Shown: positions 1 through 4,874 of the stretch, piece after piece | How the letters are laid out: each line of letters begins with the position of its first letter | How positions within the stretch are numbered: position 1 is the first letter of the stretch | Origin: Granulicella sp. | Lineage (GTDB): Bacteria; Acidobacteriota; Terriglobia; Terriglobales; Acidobacteriaceae | Direction of reading: 5' to 3' | Length of the DNA: 5,154 bases | NCBI GenBank assembly: GCA_003133205.1 | Contig: PKWK01000410.1 | Coordinates: 1 to 5,154 of the forward strand | Notes under the pieces: generated by a model | What the model saw: only the letters and a program-made list of their open reading frames with translations | What the model was told of the DNA's origin: nothing | The model's database searches: none | Made by a program: the position numbers and the translations under genes

Positions 1-1392
1 TGCGGCGCTGTAGTCCCATCCGTTTGCCGGTAGAAAGCGCGCAATCTCCACGAGGCCGTTTCCGGCGGTTATCAGGCCGTTCTCAACGCGCCCGTCGCTC
101 CGCACCTGCGGAAGGCCAATGTTCGCAAGCAGTGCGTTGCAGAGGCACTTCCTGCCCACCGTATTCTCCAGATCCCCTCCCTTTGCGACATAAGTCGCCA
201 CTGGCTCCGCCGCGCACCGATAACCTATCGCTCCCTCCGGCGTTCGGTAGGCTTCACGGAGATAGCCGAGGTCGCAGATGCGACGTCTGCTCGAATAGAC
301 TTCATACTCAGAAAGTGAGCCTTCCATTTGGACAATCTTAAACGGAAAGTGCGTTGGGGAAGCTAGTGGATCCGTAAGCACCTCGACCGTCCCGGAAGCA
401 ACACTTGCCAGGATCGTCTGCCTGTAATCTTGCGCCAGTCCCGATTCGACGCAGAAAGCAAATGGCGTTCCCACCTGAACACCCGTCGCCCCATCCGCCA
501 AGGCTTCTCGGACCTTCTCCGGACTGCCATACTCGGCCGCGAGCCAGAAGGGCAGCCCCAACTCCCGCAATTTAACCAGATCAACCTTGTCGCGTTCCCC
601 ATAAATCGGTTCACCCGCTGGGTTGAGCTGCAATTTGCCACGAGGCGGCGCATTGTGCCCGCCGGCGGTGGGGCCTTCGACGACGAACCCGTCCACGCTG
701 CCGTTGGCCCTCTTGAGCATGGTGGCTGCCAGAATATTGGAAGCAATGATGGCCAGAAACTTCGGACGGTTCAGCGGCAGAAGATCGTGTTCCATGAAAT
801 CGCGGGGGATGAATGTCATGGTCGTGTCATCACCCTCCTGTGCGCCAGTTACCTGCAGAGGATAGCTGGCTGGTTGGTGATGAGTGAGACTATCGAGAAC
901 GCCAGGTATTCTTACGGGAATGCCGGCTCCCATCAGGACGTACGCAACTCCGGCAAGCATTGCACCGTAGAGGGAGGGCAAGTGAGGAATCTGAACCTTT
1001 TCCAGGTAGTTGATTCCCACGAGAGCAGCATGCCCTTCGCGAGCGAGGAAGACTTCGACAAAGTTCGCTGCGATGCACAACTCCTGGAGTTCGCGAGGGC
1101 TGCTCTTCGCCTGCATCGGCAGTGTCTTATATGGGCCCCCAGGCGGTTTGCCTCCTGGAACGAAATAAGACTTCCAGATGCGTTCGGCCATCCTGGGAAA
1201 GGGAAAGCGATCGAGGCCGCGGCGCATGTTGCCGTCGGGATCGCCGTCCTGCAGCCGCCTAGCGAAGATCTGGTCCAGCGCCGTTCCGGATACAACACCA
1301 AGTTGCCCGTGGGTGGACACGGCCCGCGCCAGGCGCCAATTGGAAACGCCCGCTCCCATGCCGCCTTGAATGATCTTGGGATAAGTGCTCAT
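1..1392 (-). CDS. Nitronate monooxygenase (2-nitropropane dioxygenase family), 3' end cut by window edge
   Basis: Translating the minus strand from the ATG at 1392 gives 464 codons with no stop, running off position 1, so the C-terminus is missing. The family consists of FMN-dependent TIM-barrel enzymes that oxidise alkyl nitronates to carbonyl compounds and nitrite; some relatives are enoyl reductases. Visible signatures are the N-terminal PKIIQGGMGAGVSNWRLARAV (residues 5-25), VEGPTAGGHNAPP (238-250, the glycine-rich FMN-phosphate segment) and GATGVQVGTPFAFCVESGL (301-319). The protein is much longer than the roughly 320-350 residues of classical members. The extra C-terminal part (about 365-464) holds C373, C393 and a CLC pair (C416, C418), and from memory ends much like other long-form members, so few residues are probably missing. 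An in-frame TGA lies upstream of the ATG, which supports this start, but no good Shine-Dalgarno precedes it. Cytosolic. Substrate cannot be told from sequence. Confidence 0.88.
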   Translation of the reverse strand, partial: MSTYPKIIQGGMGAGVSNWRLARAVSTHGQLGVVSGTALDQIFARRLQDGDPDGNMRRGLDRFPFPRMAERIWKSYFVPGGKPPGGPYKTLPMQAKSSPRELQELCIAANFVEVFLAREGHAALVGINYLEKVQIPHLPSLYGAMLAGVAYVLMGAGIPVRIPGVLDSLTHHQPASYPLQVTGAQEGDDTTMTFIPRDFMEHDLLPLNRPKFLAIIASNILAATMLKRANGSVDGFVVEGPTAGGHNAPPRGKLQLNPAGEPIYGERDKVDLVKLRELGLPFWLAAEYGSPEKVREALADGATGVQVGTPFAFCVESGLAQDYRQTILASVASGTVEVLTDPLASPTHFPFKIVQMEGSLSEYEVYSSRRRICDLGYLREAYRTPEGAIGYRCAAEPVATYVAKGGDLENTVGRKCLCNALLANIGLPQVRSDGRVENGLITAGNGLVEIARFLPANGWDYSAA

Positions 1393-1412
1393 GACTGATT
1401 GAATTGTTTCAT
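1389..1412 (-). CDS. Possible 7-codon leader ORF overlapping the nitronate monooxygenase start
   Basis: On the minus strand an ATG at 1412 opens a tiny frame, MKQFNQS, whose TGA (1391-1389) overlaps the ATG of the monooxygenase as ATGA. A GGGAG sequence lies about 10 bases upstream of this small ATG, while the main ATG has no clear ribosome binding site of its own. Translational coupling through the leader is therefore possible. The frame is so short that chance is a serious alternative. The remaining bases up to 1496 show no other convincing element. Confidence 0.25.
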   Translation of the reverse strand: MKQFNQS

Positions 1413-1496
1413 GGCTTGCCGCTCCCGACTGTCAGAGTTGTGTATTAGCCCGCGTCCAGGCACCGCTCGGCTGGCCCGCCACGGCGGAGGGGCGGA

Positions 1497-2107
1497 CTAG
1501 TCGCCGAAGGAGTCGACTTCCGTCTCATCTCTTTCGGGCCTGTCGGCCCGAGGTTTCAATGCCGGCGTGATTGCGGAAAGAGTTATGAGTTCCGCGCCCT
1601 CGGGCTCCTGCAAGACGTGCTTCCGATACAACTTGGCCATCTCAGCGTCGCGTGCACGCATCTTCTCTTCGCGGGCGTTCTTCGCCACCCCTAATTGGTC
1701 GAGATCATGCTGGACGTCTGTTGTGACCAGTTCGTCCTTTAGTGCCAGCGTGTGCTCCGGTTTCCCAATCGACACCCGCTTATCCCCGGCGAAGATCTCG
1801 TGCCTGCCACGCTCGTCGTACCACTTTGTGAGTGTAGCCGTCATGTGCATTTTCTCGACGAGTTGGCGCCAGCCGATGCCCGTATTGTATGCGCAAAACG
1901 ATATCTCGCCCTCCTGGTCGCGTAAGGAAAAATGCACTGCTCCGTACGCCGGAAATCGTAGTTAAACAGATCCTGGAACCACATGGCTGCGATGAAAAGC
2001 ACATTCCAACGATCCCGGCGCCGCAATTCAATATCTTCGGGCGTGCGATCGGCCGATACGTTCCCGTAATTCCGCCCTGTCACACCGAAGCTTTTATCCA
2101 TTGTCAC
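1497..2107 (-). pseudogene. Frameshifted, 5'-truncated C-terminal part of a radical SAM family-like protein
   Basis: Two minus-strand frames join into one protein. Frame A (2107 to about 1916) ends in RWNVLFIAAMWFQDLFNYDFRRTEQC and then IFPYAT. Frame B (about 1915 to 1497) continues with QEGEISFCAYNTGIGWRQLVEK and ends in SFGD then TAG. One missing C, so that ACC-AGG should read ACC-CAG at about 1915/1916, separates them; restoring it gives about 200 continuous residues. The MWFQDLFNYDF, C-x4-YAT and ISFCAYN segments resemble, from memory, the C-terminal region of a family annotated as radical SAM proteins. The N-terminal CxxxCxxC domain is absent. The frame stays open from 2107 to about 2290 but lacks a start codon there and runs into insertion-sequence DNA at 2105, so the GTG at 2107 is unlikely to be a native start. 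Either the IS replaced the 5' part or a rearrangement did. The frameshift could also be an assembly error. The family call is moderate; the broken state is clear. Confidence 0.6.
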
Positions 2108-2121
2108 TAGTGTCCAGTAAA
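2105..2121 (+). repeat. Left terminal inverted repeat of the IS remnant
   Basis: CACTAGTGTCCAGTAAA pairs imperfectly (11 of 17) with the right end at 2401-2417; the shared blocks are CAC at the tip and TGTCC inside. Confidence 0.5.
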
Positions 2122-2146
2122 GTACTTTGCAGAATCGGGTAAGGCC

Positions 2147-2404
2147 TTGAATCTGCGAATCAAGTCTTTCTATGGCACCAGCGAGAACGCTGTGAAGACC
2201 CAGATCTGGATCGCCGTGTCGGTTTATGTGCCCGTCGCCATCGTCCGGAAGCGCTTGGGCCTGGAGATCAGCGTTTACCAGATTCTACAGATGTTGAGTG
2301 TAATGCTTTTTGAGAAAACGCCCATTCTACAGGCACTTCAGCCACATTACTCCCAAGACGATTTACTTGATTCCGCCAACCAATTGATTCTGTGCGAGCT
2401 ATAG
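2147..2404 (+). pseudogene. C-terminal fragment of an IS4 family DDE transposase
   Basis: From about 2147 the plus strand reads NLRIKSFYGTSENAVKTQIW, then VSVYVPVAIVRKRLGLEISV and YQILQMLSVMLFEKTPILQA, ending SANQLILCEL and a stop at 2402-2404. This is the well-known C-terminal tail of a large IS4 transposase subgroup. In full-length relatives it follows the Y-x2-R-x3-E-x6-K signature; that signature and both catalytic aspartates are missing, so the fragment cannot catalyse transposition. The frame is open back to 2108 but the sequence before about 2147 does not match the expected transposase (it should read like FKWIKQ), marking the deletion junction. The nearest usable start is a TTG at 2147 with no ribosome binding site. 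Confidence 0.85.
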
Positions 2405-2417
2405 CCGGACAGTTGTG
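2401..2417 (-). repeat. Right terminal inverted repeat of the IS remnant
   Basis: Read on the minus strand this is CACAACTGTCCGGCTAT, the partner of 2105-2121. It lies at and just past the transposase stop codon, the normal position for the right end of an IS4 element. Confidence 0.5.
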
Positions 2418-2661
2418 TGGAAGAGTTATGGTGGCCTAATCTTTCTCCACTTGCTGCTCAAAAGCCTCGACGAAGCCGGATGCCTAGGTTTACGCCTCGT
2501 CGCAACCGATCACGGGCAGGTCAGTCTGAAACCACTTTGCCCGGAGACTCGACTTGCGAAATCCGCTGAGCTTTTAGTGTTAGCATTCTATCGCGGCGTC
2601 CGCGAATCTGCACCCGGGCCGTTGAACGATCCCTATCTGGGAGGGAGCCTCCACTATCACC
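2418..2661. other. About 240 bases with no convincing gene, between IS remnant and hemerythrin
   Basis: A plus-strand frame opens from a GTG at 2415 to 2669, but it starts inside the IS end, has no ribosome binding site, resembles no family I know and has codon usage unlike the neighbours. On the minus strand a short stop-to-stop frame reads ASGFVEAFEQQVEKD and ends in TAG near 2440, which could be the tail of a decayed gene. The promoter of the downstream hemerythrin should lie here, but I found no -35/-10 pair good enough to call. The hairpin over the hemerythrin ribosome binding site (2640-2652) is listed separately. Confidence 0.4.
2640..2652 (+). promoter_or_regulatory. Ribosome binding site of the plus-strand hemerythrin inside a small hairpin
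   Basis: GGAGG (2640-2644) is followed by GAG and then its perfect complement CCTCC (2648-2652), giving a five-pair all-complementary stem with a three-base loop. The purine-rich run GGGAGGGAG (2639-2647) is the only Shine-Dalgarno candidate before the ATG at 2662. It ends 14 bases away, longer than the usual 5-9. The hairpin would partly hide it and may lower translation. Confidence 0.35.
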
Positions 2662-3150
2662 ATGCCTGAATCCGCACCAGCTTGTGAGCATCTCCGCAAG
2701 GACCATCGAGTCATCGAGGAGCGCCTGGACGTCCTCTTAGCCGCGCTTCTGCGACTCACTCCCGAGCTCATCCCCGAAATCCAAGCGACCGTTCGCGCGC
2801 TTCAGGACCTTGCCGCCATCCATTTCGAGAAGGAGGAGACGATCTTCTACCCGAAGGTCCGGCCGCTGCTTTCCGATGTACTGGATCGCATGGACGTGCA
2901 ACATGAGGAGGTTCGCGAGGTGGAGCGGTATCTCGCGGAGTTGCTGGCGGAGCCGCCGCAACCGCCGGATTCCCGCTGGCTGAACGAACTGCGCTCGTTT
3001 GGCATCGAGTTTCACGACCGGATCCAGCACCACATCGTGGACGAAGAAGACCAACTCCTACGGTTGGCCGAGGACCGGCTCACCGCGGAAGAGCAGGAGA
3101 GCCTGGCTGCCGCGATGAGCGCGGTGCAGGGCCGGATCACCTCGATTTGA
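2662..3150 (+). CDS. Hemerythrin HHE domain protein (162 aa)
   Basis: A bacterial hemerythrin-like four-helix bundle that binds a non-heme diiron centre with histidines and acidic residues. Such proteins bind or sense O2 or NO, or help repair iron centres. Visible ligand candidates in order are H15 (HLRKDH), H54 and E58 (HFEKEETIFYP, 54-64), H81 (MDVQHEE), H118 (FHDR), H123/H124 and E128 (QHHIVDEED). The HxxxE-x3/5-FYP pattern is diagnostic. There is no signal peptide or membrane segment, so it is cytosolic. The length is typical for single-domain members. The ATG at 2662 is the only sensible start; a purine-rich site lies 14 bases upstream within a small hairpin. The gene converges on a second hemerythrin and their 3' ends overlap by 14 bases. 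The upstream DNA is an IS remnant, so its original operon context may have been lost. The specific function is unproven. Confidence 0.9.
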   Translation: MPESAPACEHLRKDHRVIEERLDVLLAALLRLTPELIPEIQATVRALQDLAAIHFEKEETIFYPKVRPLLSDVLDRMDVQHEEVREVERYLAELLAEPPQPPDSRWLNELRSFGIEFHDRIQHHIVDEEDQLLRLAEDRLTAEEQESLAAAMSAVQGRITSI

Positions 3151-3712
3151 TCGTTGGGGTGGCCGCTCCCGCACCGCGCCTGGCCGCCATTTCGACACCC
3201 ACGGACTCACGGTCGGAGGCAGCGAGAATGCTCGCGGCGAAGGGGAAGACTTCTGTGTCTTCGATGGCGATGTGATTGCGATACAGCTTTGTCAACTGGT
3301 CAAGCACGGTGGAGAGCCGGGATGCGTCTTCGCGTGAAAGCCGGCCACTGGTGAGCCAACGTTGTCCCAATCGGTCCACCTCGTCGTGGGCCTTCCCGGC
3401 GCATTCGTGATCCTGCTCCAGGGAATCGATTCGCGCCAGTATGGCTTGCGTTTTGGCAAGGTCGATTCGGCGGAGGCGCGGGAATAGGCTCTCTTCCTCA
3501 TCCGCGGTGTGCTTTGGGGCGGCTTCGCGGAAGTAGCGCAGGCTGGTCTCCAAAGCTGCCCTGTGCTCTTCGGTGAGAGGGCGGCCCTTCTCCCGGGTGG
3601 CCAGGGTCACCTGCACATTTAGAAACCGCTCGATTCGACGGTGGCAGTCCCCCAGCATCCCAATCGGATCTGTAAAATCACTCTCCCGTTTGGCGCCGAT
3701 CGTTATTGGCAT
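3137..3712 (-). CDS. Hemerythrin domain protein (191 aa), last gene of the cupin operon
   Basis: The minus-strand ATG at 3712 is preceded by GGGAGG six bases upstream, which fixes this start over the longer frame beginning at 3862. The protein opens FTDPIGMLGDCHRRIERFL (H24). It then shows HTADEEESLFP (68-78; H68 and an acidic ligand at E72), EQDHECAGKAHDEVDRLG (H102, H109) and YRNHIAIEDTEVFP (H147, E151). These match the hemerythrin HHE cation-binding family, which carries a diiron site and is linked to O2/NO binding or iron-sulfur repair. The last 25 residues (AARRGAGAATPTIKSR) look disordered. It begins 20 bases after the stop of the DUF7009-like gene, so it is probably co-transcribed with it and the cupin gene. 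It differs strongly from the plus-strand hemerythrin and is not a recent copy. The DPIGML..CHRRIERFL opening is typical of hemerythrins near NO-responsive genes (recollection). Confidence 0.9.
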   Translation of the reverse strand: MPITIGAKRESDFTDPIGMLGDCHRRIERFLNVQVTLATREKGRPLTEEHRAALETSLRYFREAAPKHTADEEESLFPRLRRIDLAKTQAILARIDSLEQDHECAGKAHDEVDRLGQRWLTSGRLSREDASRLSTVLDQLTKLYRNHIAIEDTEVFPFAASILAASDRESVGVEMAARRGAGAATPTIKSR

Positions 3713-3717
3713 TGCTC

Positions 3718-3723
3718 GCCTCC
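3718..3723 (-). promoter_or_regulatory. Strong Shine-Dalgarno deciding the minus-strand hemerythrin start
   Basis: The minus strand reads GGGAGGCGAGCA then ATG, a near-ideal site at near-ideal distance from the ATG at 3712. It rules out the upstream in-frame starts, whose extra 50 residues are arginine-rich and are the antisense of the preceding gene's end. Confidence 0.7.
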
Positions 3724-3732
3724 CGTCCAAAA

Positions 3733-4080
3733 TCATTCGGCCGGATGAGGATAGGCATCGGGCTCCTCCCCGGCGCGCGTCAAGCAGCGAAAGTCCTTCT
3801 CTATCGCAATTCTCAGGGCTCCGTCTTGCGCATACAGTCCAACTTCGTCGCCGGACGCCCAAACCCGCACTGTCTCGGTTGGTACAAGTACGGTAATTGC
3901 CCCGCCACTGAAGTCGGCATGGAGTGGCTCGGTGCCGGTGCGGCTCTGAATTCTGTAAGTGAGCCTGCCGCCGGACCCGAACGAGGCGGCTTCCTCCACC
4001 GTACCGTGGCCGTCCAGTCGCACTACTTCGGACCGGGTAAGGCGAAGGCGCAACGAGTTGCCCTGTAGTCTCAGTTTCAT
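3733..4080 (-). CDS. DUF7009-like small protein of unknown function (115 aa)
   Basis: From the ATG at 4080 the minus strand encodes MKLRLQGNSLRLRLTRSEV, then GGRLTYRIQSRTG (38-50), ADFSGGAITVLVPTETVRVW (55-74), GLYAQDGALRIAIEKDFRCL (81-100) and ends DAYPHPAE. I recognise this layout as the uncharacterised family annotated DUF7009: an opening MK(I/L)R(I/L)xGNSLRLRL, a central L-Y-x-(I/L) strand, an IEKDFxCL block and a terminal proline/histidine tail. No biochemical role is known to me. It is predicted to be a small beta-rich cytosolic protein with no signal peptide. The frame is open for 77 codons upstream, but those overlap the cupin gene; the family's usual N-terminus identifies 4080. The ribosome binding site is weak, and with only 16 bases after the cupin stop, translation is probably coupled to it. 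The next gene, a hemerythrin, follows after 20 bases. Genomic company suggests a job in NO/redox stress (inference). Confidence 0.75.
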   Translation of the reverse strand: MKLRLQGNSLRLRLTRSEVVRLDGHGTVEEAASFGSGGRLTYRIQSRTGTEPLHADFSGGAITVLVPTETVRVWASGDEVGLYAQDGALRIAIEKDFRCLTRAGEEPDAYPHPAE

Positions 4081-4096
4081 CTCAGTGAGCCCGCAA

Positions 4097-4708
4097 TCAA
4101 TGACTACTACCGGCGAGCACGGTTTCCGGTTGAGGCGTTGCCGAGATCGCAACCCGGGAAATCTTAATCCGAAACTCGTGCGGACCTTGCACTTCATATT
4201 CCCATGAGAGTTCGCCGGGGCGTAGTTGTTCCATCTGGGCATGTAGGGGCTTCGGGTCGTGATCGTTGACGAGCAAGAACGACTCGCCAACAGCCAGGCG
4301 ATCGAAAGCATAGAAGATCGTGCTGTGCCTGCGCTCGTGCGGTGTCTGCCGCAGATCGATGGTCCGCCCTTGCGGAGCCAGTGCGGACCAGGCAGCGGCG
4401 TCGCTCTGTTTGATCATGGTCACCAGCAGGCGTGAATCCTGCATCGCCTCCAGACGGTGCGGCCGGCCCGGCGCCAGCCCGATCAACTTTCCCGGAACCA
4501 TGTCGCAGGACTCGTCACCCTCAAAGAAAAGGACGTGCCCACTCACTGCGTAGACCGTCACCAAGCCATTCGCCGCGTGTTCGGGGAGTTTCTGGCCGGC
4601 GCGCATGGACACCAGCACCACGCGCATGACGGGATCCTCCATCAGTATCCGCCGGGAGATCTCATCGCCGCTGAAATCGTGGAAGGTCTCAATATCCAGT
4701 TGCTTCAT
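4097..4708 (-). CDS. Cupin-DUF2249 fusion protein (203 aa), first gene of the operon
   Basis: The N-terminal half (about 15-100) is a cupin barrel: RVVLVSMRAGQKLPEHAANG (29-48), VTVYAVSGHVLFFEGDE (50-66), and PGKLIGLAPGRPHRLEAMQD (72-91). It keeps H44 and H84 but lacks the second motif-1 histidine (E43-H44-A45), so metal binding, if any, is atypical. The C-terminal half is a DUF2249 domain (about 116-186): IDLRQTPHERRHSTIFYAFD (117-136), VNDHDPKPLHAQME (147-160) and PGELSWEYEVQGPHEFRIKI (164-183). DUF2249 is often found beside hemerythrins and nitric-oxide or denitrification genes; its chemistry is not established. The start is uncertain: the ATG at 4708 has GGAGG ending only one base before it, too close for a normal site, while upstream in-frame codons (GTG, ATG) would run through the operator. 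A leaderless start is possible. Downstream genes follow closely. Confidence 0.85.
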   Translation of the reverse strand: MKQLDIETFHDFSGDEISRRILMEDPVMRVVLVSMRAGQKLPEHAANGLVTVYAVSGHVLFFEGDESCDMVPGKLIGLAPGRPHRLEAMQDSRLLVTMIKQSDAAAWSALAPQGRTIDLRQTPHERRHSTIFYAFDRLAVGESFLLVNDHDPKPLHAQMEQLRPGELSWEYEVQGPHEFRIKISRVAISATPQPETVLAGSSH

Positions 4709-4741
4709 ACCTCCAGAATGACGCACCCGCCCAGCCGTGCC

Positions 4742-4757
4742 TGTGACTGAAGTCACG
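4742..4757. promoter_or_regulatory. CRP/FNR-superfamily-like operator
   Basis: TGTGACTGAAGTCACG contains the perfect dyad GTGACT-GA-AGTCAC (4743-4756) and matches the CRP/HcpR-type pattern TGTGA-N6-TCACA at 9 of 10 conserved positions. Its centre (4749.5) lies exactly 41.5 bases upstream of the cupin ATG, the classic activator spacing if transcription starts at that ATG. A lone half site GTGACT recurs at 4784-4789. The cognate regulator is not in the window. Confidence 0.5.
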
Positions 4758-4826
4758 CCCTTGGAGAATAACGGCTGCGCTCGGTGACTGCGACTGCAGC
4801 TCCGCTTTGCTCCGGCCATTTTTGTC

Positions 4827-4854
4827 TTGACACTCGCAGCCCGAGTTGTATACT
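4827..4854 (+). promoter_or_regulatory. Sigma70-type promoter of the Rrf2 regulator gene
   Basis: A perfect -35 hexamer TTGACA (4827-4832) is separated by 16 bases from TATACT (4849-4854), five of six matches to the -10 consensus. Transcription would begin near 4861, giving a 5' leader of roughly 14 bases before the ATG at 4875. Confidence 0.7.
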
Positions 4855-4870
4855 TCTTCATAAGCAACTC
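4843..4870. promoter_or_regulatory. Inverted repeat straddling the Rrf2 promoter, candidate repressor site
   Basis: GAGTTG (4843-4848) and CAACTC (4865-4870) are perfect six-base arms 16 bases apart, enclosing the -10 box and the expected start of transcription. That is a repressor-like position, fitting autoregulation by the Rrf2 protein. The central part is not palindromic and it does not obviously match the NsrR or IscR consensus, so chance remains possible. Confidence 0.3.
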
Positions 4871-4874
4871 TTCT

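Larger units (their letters stand above)
2105..2417 (+). mobile_element. Deleted IS4-like insertion sequence remnant (313 bp)
   Basis: The ends form an imperfect inverted repeat. CACTAGTGTCCAGTAAA (2105-2121) and the reverse complement of 2401-2417, CACAACTGTCCGGCTAT, match at 11 of 17 positions and share the core TGTCC. Between them is only the last part of a transposase, so an internal deletion has removed roughly a kilobase compared with a full IS4-type element (typical size from family knowledge). No target-site duplication is visible in the immediate flanks, which suggests decay or a rearrangement. The element abuts the broken gene on its left. By eye its composition is more AT-rich than the genes to the right, consistent with foreign origin. 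Confidence 0.65.

Noticed and set aside
430..1398. A 322-codon plus-strand open frame
   Set aside because: It is antisense to the nitronate monooxygenase, whose minus-strand translation carries clear family motifs over 464 codons; the plus frame resembles nothing known.
1534..1551. Perfect 7-pair hairpin TCGGGCC-TGTC-GGCCCGA as a terminator
   Set aside because: It lies inside the pseudogene reading frame and is not followed by a T-run on either strand.
1496..2111. ACTAGT at both borders of the radical SAM-like remnant (1496-1501 and 2106-2111)
   Set aside because: Two copies of a six-base palindrome in 5 kb are close to chance expectation, and no longer repeat surrounds them.
2415..2669. 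An 84-codon plus-strand frame overlapping the hemerythrin start by 8 bases
   Set aside because: It begins with GTG inside the IS terminal repeat, lacks a ribosome binding site and resembles no known protein; codon usage differs from the neighbours.
3713..3862. N-terminal extension of the minus-strand hemerythrin
   Set aside because: The added 50 residues are arginine-rich, overlap the end of the DUF7009-like gene and are bypassed by an excellent Shine-Dalgarno for the ATG at 3712.
4081..4311. N-terminal extension of the DUF7009-like protein
   Set aside because: It lies wholly inside the cupin gene in another frame; the family-like sequence begins exactly at the ATG at 4080.
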